Source: Roseburia hominis
GTDB lineage: Bacteria; Bacillota; Clostridia; Lachnospirales; Lachnospiraceae
DNA: 64,000 nucleotides
Reading direction: 5' to 3'
Assembly (NCBI GenBank): GCA_040702975.1
Contig: CP159990.1
Coordinates: 806,001-870,000, forward strand
A program made the translations under genes and the position numbers. Of the stretch, positions 8,846 through 17,649 are shown piece by piece. Position 1 is the stretch's first letter, and each line of letters starts with the position of its first letter. Below the pieces are notes generated by a model that was not told the DNA's origin, made no database searches, and was given only the letters and a program-made list of their open reading frames with translations.

Positions 8846-10180
8846 ATGAAGAAAATCTGGGAATTTTTTGAGAACCTGAATGAATTTGTATATGCTTCAG
8901 ATATGGACAGTTACGAATTGATTTATATGAATAAGAAGCTGTTGGAAGTATATGGTTTTCATTCTCTGGAAGAAATTTACGGGAAGAAATGCTACGAGGT
9001 GCTTCAGAACTGTTCCAAACCCTGTGCGATCTGTACGAATCATGAGCTGTCACCGGGTAAATTCAAGGAGTGGGGATATTATCAGCCGGTCCTTGGAAGG
9101 TATCTGGTGCTAAAGGATACCATGATGGTGGAGGGTCAAAGACGTTACCGGATAGAGCTTGCGCTGGACGCAGAGACATCGGAGTGGCAAAGTAATGTGA
9201 TCCATGGCTATAAGAATATGGAGAAGCTGGTAAATGAAGGGCTTCGGATTGCTCTGCAGGCAGCTACGCCTGATCAGACTATTGAAATCATACTGGAATA
9301 TCTTGGTAAAGCATTGAATGCCGAAAGAACTTATATTTTTGAGAAAAATGAAGCCGGCTGTGACGATAATACCTATGAATGGGTGGCAAACGGAGTGACG
9401 CCGGAAAAGGACAGTTTGCAGAATTTACCTCCCGAAATCTGTGCAGAATGGTACCAGAGGTTTAAAGAGAACAAGAAAATCGTGATTGAGGATCTGGAAA
9501 ATATACGTGAAGTGGATTCGACGCTGTACGAGATTCTGAAACGTCAGAATATCCGTTCGCTCGTGGTGGCCCCGCTTTACAACGACAAGAATGTGATTGG
9601 TTTTTATGGCGTGGATAATCCCCCTGCAGGATTTCATGATTATACCTACGATATGCTCCAGATCATGGGATATTTTATTTCTTCATCCATGAAAAGGCGT
9701 AATCTGGTAAAAATGCTGCAGTGTATGAGCTATTCCGATCAGCTAACAAAATTCGGCAACAGATATGCGATGAATGAGCAGATTGAGAATATATCGGATG
9801 GGGAAAGCGTGGGTATCGTATTCTGTGATGTGACAGGATTAAAACGGGTCAACGATACGGAGGGCCACAAGGCAGGAGACAGGCTGCTCCTCCGTGCATG
9901 CGAGAGCTTAAGAAGAGTTTTTGCAGATTATGAGATGTTCCGCATCGGCGGAGATGAATTTTTAGCCCTGTGTCCGGGAATAGAGGAAGAAGAGCTAAGC
10001 GGAAGAGTCGAAGCGCTGAAAAAAGATTTACAGGAAAGCTCTGTTATCATGGCAGTCGGTGCCTTCTGGCAAAAAGAGGGAAAGAAAAATATTGACAGTC
10101 TTTTATCCGAGTCAGAAAAACTGATGTATAAGGATAAATCCGCTTATTATAAGGCGGCAGGAATAGACAGGAGAAGATAA
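8846..10180 (+). CDS. PAS-GAF-GGDEF diguanylate cyclase
   Basis: The 444-residue protein has an N-terminal PAS-like sensor (about 1-105, with a CSKPCAICTNHE cysteine cluster), a GAF domain (about 140-285) and a C-terminal GGDEF domain (about 300-444) with an intact GGDEF motif at 368-372. The GGDEF domain makes the second messenger c-di-GMP from two GTP. No transmembrane segment is seen, so it should be cytosolic. The usual inhibitory RxxD site just before the active site is absent: the residue four before the arginine of FRIGGDEF is Tyr, not Asp. The ATG at 8846 is preferred because GGGGGGGAG ends 7 nt before it; an ATG two codons upstream is too close to that site. The cysteine cluster could bind a metal or sense redox state (inference). 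Confidence 0.8.
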   Translation: MKKIWEFFENLNEFVYASDMDSYELIYMNKKLLEVYGFHSLEEIYGKKCYEVLQNCSKPCAICTNHELSPGKFKEWGYYQPVLGRYLVLKDTMMVEGQRRYRIELALDAETSEWQSNVIHGYKNMEKLVNEGLRIALQAATPDQTIEIILEYLGKALNAERTYIFEKNEAGCDDNTYEWVANGVTPEKDSLQNLPPEICAEWYQRFKENKKIVIEDLENIREVDSTLYEILKRQNIRSLVVAPLYNDKNVIGFYGVDNPPAGFHDYTYDMLQIMGYFISSSMKRRNLVKMLQCMSYSDQLTKFGNRYAMNEQIENISDGESVGIVFCDVTGLKRVNDTEGHKAGDRLLLRACESLRRVFADYEMFRIGGDEFLALCPGIEEEELSGRVEALKKDLQESSVIMAVGAFWQKEGKKNIDSLLSESEKLMYKDKSAYYKAAGIDRRR

Positions 10181-10449
10181 AGGGAAAATTGGGTTTTCAA
10201 AGGAAAGGAGTAGCAGCATGCTGTGCCATTTAACAATTAATTTGAATGCAGTACTCTGTGCAAGGTCTGGTGATTGGACGATACTTGTACAGAGATGATG
10301 ATTGGATAGGTTGATTGATATTTAGACCTATGGTAGGAAATCGTCCACATTGGATTTTGCACTTATAGAAAATTTACCAAAATAAGGTTCACTGGACCTT
10401 ATTTCAGGTATGTCTGGCAATTAAAAATATCTATAAGGAGAGAAATTCA
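10181..10449. other. Intergenic region before the MFS gene
   Basis: A 26-codon reading frame at 10218-10298 has a fair AAAGGAG site but no recognisable product. The right end carries an inverted copy of the palindromic repeat element (10381-10420) immediately before the MFS ribosome site. Otherwise nothing is recognised. Confidence 0.4.
10381..10420 (-). repeat. Palindromic repeat element, copy 1 (inverted)
   Basis: Read on the minus strand this gives a TTGCCAGACATACCTGA leader followed by a 10-bp hairpin with a 3-nt loop (10381-10403, arms AATAAGGTTC and GGACCTTATT, one G-U-type pair). It matches the copies at 11805 and 15677 in leader and in hairpin shape, although the hairpin bases differ. 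It lies about 20 nt before the ribosome site of the MFS gene. Confidence 0.7.
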
Positions 10450-11724
10450 ATGAAGAATAATTTTAGAAGATATATCGTATTTTGGCTCAGTCAGGCGTTA
10501 TCACAATTTGGCAGTTCTATGACGAGTTTTGCGCTGATTTTGTGGGCGTATGTGCAGGAAGGGACGGCGATGACCGTTTCGCTCATGACGTTTTTTAATT
10601 ATGTCCCGTACATTATTGCGAGTCTGTTTGCCGGAGCTTTCATAGATTGCCACAGCAAGAAGAGCATCATGCTGGTGTCGGACAGTATTGCCGCGGGATG
10701 TTCCGCTGCCCTGTTTTTTTTGAGCATGGGAAATGAATTGCAGATATGGAATATTTATCTGGTGAATTTTATTATTGGTTTTATGAACGCTTTCCAGGGA
10801 CCGGCATCTGCGGTCGCGATCGGTAAAATAGTACCAAAAGAGAAATTGGAGCAGGTAAGCGGAATGAATTCCTTTTCCGGCAATCTCGTCGCTGTTCTCT
10901 CTCCGGTAGCGGCAGCCTCGCTGTTTGTCTTTGGCGGTTTGAGACTGATTCTGGTAATCGACCTGGCGAGCTTTCTGTTTGCCTTTTGTGTACTTCTTTT
11001 TGTGCTGAAAATCCCGGAAGATCAGGCACGGAAGGGGGAAAAGAAATCTGCATTTGCCGGATGCAGGGAAGGGTTTGTGTATCTCAGAGAAAAGAATGAG
11101 ATTTTTATGGTCGTCCTTACGATGGCGTTGCTCAATTTCTTTTCCCGATTAACCTACGAGAATATTTTGTCGCCGATGATTCTCTCAAGAAGTGCAAATG
11201 ACAGTGTTATTCTGGGTATTGTAAATGCAGTCATGGGAATGGGTGGAATCGCAGGCGGTATTATCGTTTCCACCGGAAAAGTAAAGGCGAGCAGTGCAAA
11301 GATGATTTATATATCGGCATTGCTGTCGTTTCTGTTGGGGGATCTCATGATGGGAATCGGCAGAAATGTAATAGCCTGGTCGTTTGCCGGTTTGGCGGCA
11401 AGTATGCCGATTCCGTTTATCCAGGCGGGACAGATGGTCATACTATATCGAAATATCCCGGAAGAACTCCAGGGGAGAGTGTTTGCCGTAAGAAATGCCA
11501 TTCAGTTTGGCAGCATTCCGCTAGGAATTCTGCTTGGTGGTCTTTTGGCGGATTATGTGTTTGAACCCTTTATGCTTAGGGACAATGTTGTTACACTGGC
11601 TCTGCGAGTGCTGGTAGGCGAAGGGGTAGGAAGCGGTATGGCGGTTATGTTTTTATGTACCGGGGTGTTAGGGGCTTCGTTTAGTTTTATGTTTTATCGC
11701 AGGAAGGATATTCGGGAGCTGTAG
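10450..11724 (+). CDS. MFS efflux transporter
   Basis: A 424-residue protein with 12 predicted membrane helices in two halves. It has the MFS loop 2-3 signature in weakened form (FAGAFIDCHSKKSIMLVSD) and overall resembles the macrolide-efflux/enterobactin-exporter-like group of drug:H+ antiporters. The start ATG has an AAGGAGAGAAATTCA ribosome site. It is bracketed by two copies of a palindromic repeat, inverted upstream and direct downstream, and ends at a clear hairpin terminator. Substrate unknown; an antimicrobial or peptide is a guess from family membership. Confidence 0.75.
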   Translation: MKNNFRRYIVFWLSQALSQFGSSMTSFALILWAYVQEGTAMTVSLMTFFNYVPYIIASLFAGAFIDCHSKKSIMLVSDSIAAGCSAALFFLSMGNELQIWNIYLVNFIIGFMNAFQGPASAVAIGKIVPKEKLEQVSGMNSFSGNLVAVLSPVAAASLFVFGGLRLILVIDLASFLFAFCVLLFVLKIPEDQARKGEKKSAFAGCREGFVYLREKNEIFMVVLTMALLNFFSRLTYENILSPMILSRSANDSVILGIVNAVMGMGGIAGGIIVSTGKVKASSAKMIYISALLSFLLGDLMMGIGRNVIAWSFAGLAASMPIPFIQAGQMVILYRNIPEELQGRVFAVRNAIQFGSIPLGILLGGLLADYVFEPFMLRDNVVTLALRVLVGEGVGSGMAVMFLCTGVLGASFSFMFYRRKDIREL

Positions 11725-11758
11725 ATTAAAAAATGATTAGCGTCCAGTAGAAAAAATT

Positions 11759-11804
11759 AAACCTTGAGATATGAGTGAAATTGCTTGTATCCCAAGGTTT
11801 TTTG
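11759..11804 (+). terminator. Rho-independent terminator of the MFS gene
   Basis: Arms AAACCTTG and CAAGGTTT, extended by GATA/TATC around a mismatch, with the 3' arm running into seven T residues. Confidence 0.7.
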
Positions 11805-11848
11805 TTGCCAAGCATACCTGAGTGAACGTCCGGTGGACGTTCATCTCG
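11805..11848 (+). repeat. Palindromic repeat element, copy 2
   Basis: Leader TTGCCAAGCATACCTGA, then a perfect 9-bp hairpin with a 3-nt loop (11823-11843; arms TGAACGTCC and GGACGTTCA), then ATCTCGG. It starts directly after the MFS terminator, as copy 3 does after the terminator at 15632. Confidence 0.75.
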
Positions 11849-11900
11849 GTTTTCAAAACGTGAAAACAATTTTATATTTTTTTAATCTTTAAGAATCATT

Positions 11901-11934
11901 AGTTTAAAATCAGTTTAAGTAAAAAGGATATTCT
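11901..11934 (+). promoter_or_regulatory. Two-component operator and promoter of the ABC exporter operon
   Basis: Direct repeat AGTTTAAA-ATC-AGTTTAAG (11901-11919, 11-bp period), then 9 nt, then a -10 hexamer TATTCT (11929-11934). The same arrangement occurs at 17502-17520 (minus strand), 17570-17588 and 17869-17887. The repeats occupy the -35 region, as expected for activation by an OmpR-type regulator. Confidence 0.7.
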
Positions 11935-12007
11935 AATGAAATGAGAAGGAAATGGCGTGGAGGATGCAAAGAATGATTAGAAAACAGGGAGCAGGAGGGT
12001 TAGAAGC

Positions 12008-13750
12008 ATGACGGTAAAAACACTCATGAAACAGATTAAACAGTATAAAAAAGCATCAATACTTTCAGTGGCGTTTACGGTGTTAGAGGTGATTCTGGAG
12101 CTCATGATTCCATTGTGGATGGCTTCTGTTATTGATAAGGGAATTGAAGCGCAGAACATGTCAAATGTCTACCTATATGGGGGAGGAATGCTGGTTATGG
12201 CAGTTCTCGGTCTGGGCTGCGGCGTCCTTGCGGGGAAGTATGCAGCAGAGGCATCTGCGGGGGTGGCGTGTAACCTTAGAGATGGAATGTATGAAAACAT
12301 TCAGTCATTTTCATTTTCAAACATTGATAAATACAGCACAGCAGGACTGGTTACAAGATTGACTACGGATGTTACGAATGTACAGAATGCTTATCAGATG
12401 ATTATCCGTATGTGTGTTAGAGCACCGATCAGTCTGATCTTTGCATTATCAATGGCAGTCATGATCAGTGCGAGAATCAGCATGATCTTTGCCGTGGCAA
12501 TTGTATTTCTGGCAGCCGCACTTGGACTCATCATGTATAACACAATACCTGTATTCGCACGGGTATTCCAGAAGTATGATGATTTGAATGCCAGTGTTCA
12601 GGAAAATGTAACGGCTATTCGAGTCGTAAAGTCTTATGTAAGAGAAGAGTTTGAAAAAAGTAAATTTGATAGAGCAGTGAGTAATTTATATAGTTTGTTT
12701 GTGAAAGCAGAAGGAAGATTAGCTTTTAATAACCCATCTATGATGACTGCGATGTATGGATGCATTATTGCAATTTCCTGGTTCGGGGCAAAAATGATTG
12801 TAAAGGGAAGCCTTACGACAGGAGAACTTACGAGTTTATTTTCTTATGTTATGAATATTTTGGTGGCTCTTATGATACTTTCTATGATATTCGTTATGGT
12901 CAGTATGAGCATTGCCAGTGCGAAACGAATTGCAGAGGTACTGAATGAAAATACAGATTTGCAAAATCCTGATGATCCTTGCTATGAAATCGCAGATGGA
13001 AGTGTAGAGTTTCAGCATGTGGATTTCTCATATAAAGCAGAAGGAAGCGGTGAACTTGTCCTTACTGATATAGATATTTTTGTAAAACCGGGAGAAACGG
13101 TAGGGATTATAGGAAGTACCGGAAGTTCGAAGTCCAGTCTGGTAAACCTGATCAGCAGACTATACGATGTGAAGAATGGATGTGTTATGGTTGGAGGAAA
13201 AGATGTTCGGGAATATGATTTAACGACACTTCGCAATGGAGTAGCAGTTGTATTACAAAAGAATCAGTTATTTTCCGGAACCATTCTGGAGAATCTCCGT
13301 TGGGGAAAGGAAGATGCTACGGAAGAAGAGTGTATTCACGCATGTAAGTTAGCACAGGCAGACGGGTTTATTCAGAATTTTCCTGATAAGTATAACACTC
13401 ATATTGAACAAGGCGGTACGAATGTGTCAGGTGGTCAAAAACAGCGGCTGTGTATTGCACGTGCGTTGCTTAAAAATCCAAAAGTATTAATTTTAGATGA
13501 TTCTACCAGTGCAGTGGATACGGCTACAGAGGCGAAAATCAGAGAAGCCTTCCATAATGAAATACCGGAAACCACGAAATTTATCATTGCACAACGCGTA
13601 TCCAGCATACAGGAGGCAGACAAGATCATTGTATTGGATGATGGGAAGATAAATGGCTGTGGGACGCATGAGGAATTGATGCAGAAAAATGAGATCTACC
13701 GTTCTATTTATGAAGGCCAGACAAAGGGAGGAGGAGATTTTGATGAATAG
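12008..13750 (+). CDS. Heterodimeric ABC exporter, subunit with degenerate ATP site
   Basis: The 580-residue protein joins a six-helix exporter membrane domain (about 15-310) to a nucleotide-binding domain (about 340-570). The ATP-site residues of this subunit are non-canonical. Walker A is GSTGSSKSS (369-377), with Ser374 where glycine is usual. Walker B runs ILDDSTSAVD, with Asp in place of the catalytic Glu, and the H-loop His is Gln (IIAQRVSS). Its own signature VSGGQKQR is good. This is the pattern of the degenerate-site partner in BmrCD/TM287-288-type heterodimers, which export drugs, lipids or peptides. The next gene overlaps by 8 nt and encodes the partner with an intact site. A two-component-type operator lies upstream. 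Substrate unknown. Confidence 0.85.
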   Translation: MTVKTLMKQIKQYKKASILSVAFTVLEVILELMIPLWMASVIDKGIEAQNMSNVYLYGGGMLVMAVLGLGCGVLAGKYAAEASAGVACNLRDGMYENIQSFSFSNIDKYSTAGLVTRLTTDVTNVQNAYQMIIRMCVRAPISLIFALSMAVMISARISMIFAVAIVFLAAALGLIMYNTIPVFARVFQKYDDLNASVQENVTAIRVVKSYVREEFEKSKFDRAVSNLYSLFVKAEGRLAFNNPSMMTAMYGCIIAISWFGAKMIVKGSLTTGELTSLFSYVMNILVALMILSMIFVMVSMSIASAKRIAEVLNENTDLQNPDDPCYEIADGSVEFQHVDFSYKAEGSGELVLTDIDIFVKPGETVGIIGSTGSSKSSLVNLISRLYDVKNGCVMVGGKDVREYDLTTLRNGVAVVLQKNQLFSGTILENLRWGKEDATEEECIHACKLAQADGFIQNFPDKYNTHIEQGGTNVSGGQKQRLCIARALLKNPKVLILDDSTSAVDTATEAKIREAFHNEIPETTKFIIAQRVSSIQEADKIIVLDDGKINGCGTHEELMQKNEIYRSIYEGQTKGGGDFDE

Positions 13751-15623
13751 GAAGAAGGGGATGGTATCAGGTGCAGAAAGTACAGGACGCCTTCTGAAGA
13801 TGGTGTGGAAAGATTATAAAGTTGCCATTCTTTTGGTGGTATTGGGCATTCTGGGGTCTGCCCTGGCTACAGTAAGAGGTACTTTATTTATTCAAACTCT
13901 GATTGATGATTACATTATCCCGCTTACTAAAGTGGATGAGCCGGATTTTGGACCTCTGGCGAAAGCCTTATTTCAGATTGCGGGTATCTATTTCATTGGC
14001 ATTCTCTGCTCTTTTATGTATAATCGTATTATGGTAAATGTCGGACAGGGGACGATGAGGAATATCAGAAAGCAATTATTTGATCACATGGAGTCATTGC
14101 CGATCAGATATTTTGATACCCATGCTCACGGAGATATCATGTCTATTTATACCAATGATACCGATACTCTGCGCCAGTTTATCAGCCAGAGTCTTCCCCA
14201 ATTGGTGAATAGTATTGTTACGATTGCAAGTGTCTTTCTTGCGATGATAACATTGAATGTTCCGCTGACCATCGTAACGCTCGCAATGGTGGGAGTTATG
14301 CTGTTTGTAGCACAAAAAGCAGCAATACTATGTAGCAAATATTTTATAAAACAGCAGATAAATCTGGGAAAAGTGAATGGATATATTGAAGAAATGATGA
14401 GTGGGCAGAAGGTGGTAAAGGTATTTTGTTATGAAAAGAACAGTCTGGCTAATTTCCGCAAAGTCAACGAGGAACTCAGGGACAGTGCGCAAAAAGCGAA
14501 TACTTATGGCAATATTTTAATGCCGGTGATTATGCAGACCGGTAATGTAAGTTATGTAATCTGTGCGATTGCAGGTGCCGGTCTTGCATTGAATGGATAT
14601 AGTGGATTAACGATAGGGATGTTGGTTTCTTTTTTGACTTTGAATAAAAACTTTAACCAGCCCTTTGGTCAGATCAGTCAGCAGATCAATAGCGTTGTTA
14701 TGGCAATGGCGGGTATTGAACGTATATTTGATCTGCTGGATGAGGAACCTGAGACGGATAACGGTTACGTGACACTAGTCAATGTAAAAAGAGATTTGGC
14801 AGGGCAGCTTCGAGAAAGTAATGAACGGACGGGTCTTTGGGCATGGAAGCATTATCATAAGGCAGATGATTCGATCACATATAAGGAATTAAAAGGTGAT
14901 ATCGTCATGGACGGGGTAGATTTCGGATACACGGATGAGAAGATGGTATTGCATGATATTAGGCTGTATGCAAATGAGGGACAGAAAGTTGCTTTTGTTG
15001 GAAGTACAGGTGCAGGAAAAACGACTATTACCAATCTGATTAATCGGTTTTATGATATTCAGGATGGAAAAATCCGCTATGACGGTATCAATATCAATAA
15101 AATCCGAAAAGAAGACTTAAGGAGGAGTCTGGGAGTGGTATTGCAGGATACGCATTTATTTACGGGGACCATCATGGATAATATCCGATATGGTAATCTG
15201 GGTGCAACCGATGAAGCATGCGTTGAAGCAGCGAAATTGGCAAATGCAGATGGATTTATCCGTATGCTGCCGGAGGGATATCAAACACAGATTACCGGAG
15301 ATGGAGGCAGTCTGTCACAGGGGCAGAGACAGCTCCTTGCGATTGCCAGGGCAGCAGTAGCAGACCCGCCGGTTCTGATTCTGGATGAGGCAACCTCCAG
15401 TATTGATACCAGAACGGAAGAACTGGTACAAAGCGGAATGGATCAGCTTATGAAAGGAAGGACCACGTTTGTAATCGCCCATCGATTGTCTACCGTGAGG
15501 AATGCAGACTGCATTATGGTTCTGGAACAGGGTAGAATTATTGAGCGGGGAACCCACGATCAGTTGATAGAGGAAAAAGGAAGGTACTATCAGCTTTATA
15601 CGGGGAATGCAATTAGTGCATAA
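13743..15623 (+). CDS. Heterodimeric ABC exporter, catalytic subunit
   Basis: Starting at the ATG at 13743, which has a GGGAGGAGGAG site and overlaps the previous stop as ATGAATAG, the protein has 626 residues. An N-terminal cytosolic tail precedes six membrane helices and a C-terminal ATPase domain. Walker A is canonical (GSTGAGKTT, 420-428). Walker B is followed by the catalytic Glu (ILDEATSSID), and the H-loop has its His (IAHRLSTV). Its signature, however, is LSQGQRQ instead of LSGGQ. In the dimer this weak signature would face the degenerate ATP site of the partner, while the partner's good signature faces this canonical site, exactly as expected for an asymmetric exporter. A strong terminator follows at 15632. 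Confidence 0.88.
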   Translation: MNRKKGMVSGAESTGRLLKMVWKDYKVAILLVVLGILGSALATVRGTLFIQTLIDDYIIPLTKVDEPDFGPLAKALFQIAGIYFIGILCSFMYNRIMVNVGQGTMRNIRKQLFDHMESLPIRYFDTHAHGDIMSIYTNDTDTLRQFISQSLPQLVNSIVTIASVFLAMITLNVPLTIVTLAMVGVMLFVAQKAAILCSKYFIKQQINLGKVNGYIEEMMSGQKVVKVFCYEKNSLANFRKVNEELRDSAQKANTYGNILMPVIMQTGNVSYVICAIAGAGLALNGYSGLTIGMLVSFLTLNKNFNQPFGQISQQINSVVMAMAGIERIFDLLDEEPETDNGYVTLVNVKRDLAGQLRESNERTGLWAWKHYHKADDSITYKELKGDIVMDGVDFGYTDEKMVLHDIRLYANEGQKVAFVGSTGAGKTTITNLINRFYDIQDGKIRYDGININKIRKEDLRRSLGVVLQDTHLFTGTIMDNIRYGNLGATDEACVEAAKLANADGFIRMLPEGYQTQITGDGGSLSQGQRQLLAIARAAVADPPVLILDEATSSIDTRTEELVQSGMDQLMKGRTTFVIAHRLSTVRNADCIMVLEQGRIIERGTHDQLIEEKGRYYQLYTGNAISA

Positions 15624-15631
15624 ATTTAAAG

Positions 15632-15673
15632 AGGAACCGAGGCGGTTGTGTATGCGACTCGGTTCCTTTTTTT
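15632..15673 (+). terminator. Rho-independent terminator of the ABC exporter operon
   Basis: Perfect 10-bp arms AGGAACCGAG and CTCGGTTCCT, with the 3' arm running into a T stretch to 15673. Confidence 0.85.
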
Positions 15674-15676
15674 GAG

Positions 15677-15720
15677 TTGCCAAGCATACCTGAGTAAAGG
15701 TTCGGTGGACCTTAATCTGG
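15677..15720 (+). repeat. Palindromic repeat element, copy 3
   Basis: Leader TTGCCAAGCATACCTGA identical to copy 2, then hairpin arms AAGGTTC and GGACCTT around the loop GGT (one wobble pair), then ATCTGG. It lies between the exporter terminator and the 3' end of the convergent kinase gene. Confidence 0.75.
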
Positions 15721-15728
15721 CTAGAAGA

Positions 15729-16778
15729 TTACTCCATCATAACCGGAAGTGTAACAATAAAGATGCTTCCCTGCCCAGGCTGACTTATTACAGTAATTGT
15801 TCCGTGATGGAGTTCTACAATCTTTTTTACGAGAGGCAGCCCAAGCCCATTTCCTTCAGAGGAGTGAGAGATATCCCCTTGATAAAATTTGTCAAAAATT
15901 TTATGTTGTGTTTTTTTATCCATTCCCGGCCCGCAGTCTTTCACCATAATTTTAACGGAATTATCATCGGCAGCCAGCGACAGAGCAATCTCGCTTTTGG
16001 CAGGTGAGAACTTGATAGCGTTATCAATAAGGTTCATCCAGACTTGTTTTAGTAATTGTTCATTACCGTTAAATTGTAATTCTTTCAGGTCAAAGTCAAA
16101 AGAGATTTCCTTTTTATACCATTTGTTTTCAAGTAGTACAATGGATTCCCGAATCTGTTCTGCGATATTAAATGTAGTAAAGTCAGTTAAAAGAGACATA
16201 CTTTCTACTTTTGACAGATTAAGTATATTAGTTGACAGCTCAGTAAGCCGCTCGGATTCCTCGATAATAATATCCAGATACTCGGATTGTTCTTCTGGAG
16301 TGAGGCTTCCTTTTTTCAGTAATTTTGCAAATCCAAGAATAGAAACCATCGGAGTCTTAAATTCATGGGAGAAATTATTGATAAAATCAGAGCGCAGCAT
16401 TTCTATTCCGGCTAATTCTTCCGTCATACGATTAAAACAATGTGACAGTTCTCTGAATTCCCGTGGATGCTCCATATAGATTTTGGTCTGGAAGTCACCC
16501 TCGGAAACAGCATGGATTGCCTGTATTAATGTATTGACCGGGCGCAGGGGCAGATGACCGATGGATAAGGTGAGGACGGTCCCGATCAGGATACTGATAA
16601 TACCCGTCTGAAGCAAAAATGGAAATAAAGATGCTTCCGGCGGGTTGAATATCAGTCCGTGTTTGGAAAGAAACACAATGATTGTATTACTGATAATCAT
16701 AGTCAGGGTAAGGAGAATAAAAATGATTCCCGTACTGATTAATACAATATTCGTTGGGAAATTGGACTGTTTTCTCAT
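15729..16778 (-). CDS. Sensor histidine kinase of the local two-component system
   Basis: The 349-residue protein has two membrane helices (about 10-36 and 50-74) separated by only a short outside loop, then a HAMP-like linker, a HisKA domain with the phosphorylated His at 138 (NFSHEFKTP) and an ATPase domain with the N box NLIDNAIKFS, G1 DCGPGMD and G2 GNGLGLPL. So short an outer loop suggests sensing within the membrane or through a transporter, as in Bce-type systems. Its start overlaps the regulator stop by 4 nt, so the pair is translated together. It should phosphorylate the regulator encoded just upstream. Confidence 0.88.
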   Translation of the reverse strand: MRKQSNFPTNIVLISTGIIFILLTLTMIISNTIIVFLSKHGLIFNPPEASLFPFLLQTGIISILIGTVLTLSIGHLPLRPVNTLIQAIHAVSEGDFQTKIYMEHPREFRELSHCFNRMTEELAGIEMLRSDFINNFSHEFKTPMVSILGFAKLLKKGSLTPEEQSEYLDIIIEESERLTELSTNILNLSKVESMSLLTDFTTFNIAEQIRESIVLLENKWYKKEISFDFDLKELQFNGNEQLLKQVWMNLIDNAIKFSPAKSEIALSLAADDNSVKIMVKDCGPGMDKKTQHKIFDKFYQGDISHSSEGNGLGLPLVKKIVELHHGTITVISQPGQGSIFIVTLPVMME

Positions 16779-17458
16779 AGTGTATCCTCCTTTACCTGAG
16801 CTTTATACCCCAGTCCCCGAATGGTAACAATTGAGAAATCGGGGCAGTTTTCAAATCGGTTTCGCAGACGGTTGATATGAACGCTGACAGTAGCGTCTGT
16901 GGAATCAGACGATGGCCCCCAGATATCTTCCATTAACTGTATTCGTGTAAAAATCTGGTTTGGATAAGATAAAAGTTTGTATAACAGATAAAATTCTTTC
17001 TGAGGCAGTATTTGCTCGTTGGAACCGGATTTTACGGATAATGTATCATAGTTTAAAGTTGTATTTCCTACGGTAAGTTTATGTTCCGACACAATTTTAG
17101 AGCGTCTGAGAAGCGCCTTGACGCGTAAAACCAATTCTTCTTCATCAACGGGCTTCGTCATGTAATCGTCCGTACCGGAAAGAAATCCCTTTTTGATATC
17201 CTGGGGCATTTGCTTTGCGGATAACATAAGAATGGGAATATCATTGTGACAGTCTCTTAATAATTCTGAAAAAGTATACCCATCCATTCCGGGCATCATA
17301 ATATCCAATATGATCAGATCTATTTTTGAATCTTCCATGACACGGAGTGCTTCTTCCGCAGAGCCTGCGCTAAAGGTTTTGTATCCGGCCTGAGAAAGAA
17401 CTACACGTAAAAAACGCCGGATATTTTTATCATCATCTACAACTAATAATTGAAACAT
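16775..17458 (-). CDS. OmpR-family response regulator
   Basis: From the ATG at 17458, preceded by GGGAGGT, the protein has 227 residues. The receiver domain has the acidic pocket DDD at 8-10, the phosphoacceptor Asp52 (LIILDIMMPG) and Lys102 (YMTKPVD). The C-terminal winged-helix domain ends with the usual VHINRLRNRFE and IRGLGYKA blocks. Its promoter carries a copy of the same direct repeat found before the two ABC operons and the small membrane protein, so it probably activates its own gene and theirs. A longer form starting at 17473 is possible but has no ribosome site. Confidence 0.88.
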   Translation of the reverse strand: MFQLLVVDDDKNIRRFLRVVLSQAGYKTFSAGSAEEALRVMEDSKIDLIILDIMMPGMDGYTFSELLRDCHNDIPILMLSAKQMPQDIKKGFLSGTDDYMTKPVDEEELVLRVKALLRRSKIVSEHKLTVGNTTLNYDTLSVKSGSNEQILPQKEFYLLYKLLSYPNQIFTRIQLMEDIWGPSSDSTDATVSVHINRLRNRFENCPDFSIVTIRGLGYKAQVKEDTL

Positions 17459-17486
17459 TGAAACACCTCCCAATAATTATTAATGA

Positions 17487-17520
17487 ACTATAGCATGAAA
17501 ATATAAACTGAATTTAAAGA
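17487..17520 (-). promoter_or_regulatory. Autoregulatory operator and promoter of the two-component genes
   Basis: Read on the minus strand: TCTTTAAA-TTC-AGTTTATA (17520-17502), 9 nt, then -10 TATAGT (17492-17487). Repeat spacing and distance to the -10 box equal those of the three plus-strand copies. Confidence 0.65.
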
Positions 17521-17569
17521 AATACTCTACTTTCTTGAGTTTATATTTTTTTCACATAATGCTGGGTGT

Positions 17570-17603
17570 AGTTTAAATTTAGTTTAACAAAAACACTTAT
17601 GAT
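17570..17603 (+). promoter_or_regulatory. Two-component operator and promoter of the small membrane protein
   Basis: AGTTTAAATTTAGTTTAAC (17570-17588), 9 nt, then -10 TATGAT (17598-17603). The -10 box covers the first possible ATG at 17599, which rules out that start. Confidence 0.72.
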
Positions 17604-17649
17604 AATCAAAACAAAAAAACGGAAAGAAGCGAATAAGCGAGGATATCAG

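Noticed and set aside
10218..10298. 26-codon peptide gene before the MFS transporter
   Set aside because: The ribosome site is acceptable, but the peptide has no features, and a frame this short is expected by chance.
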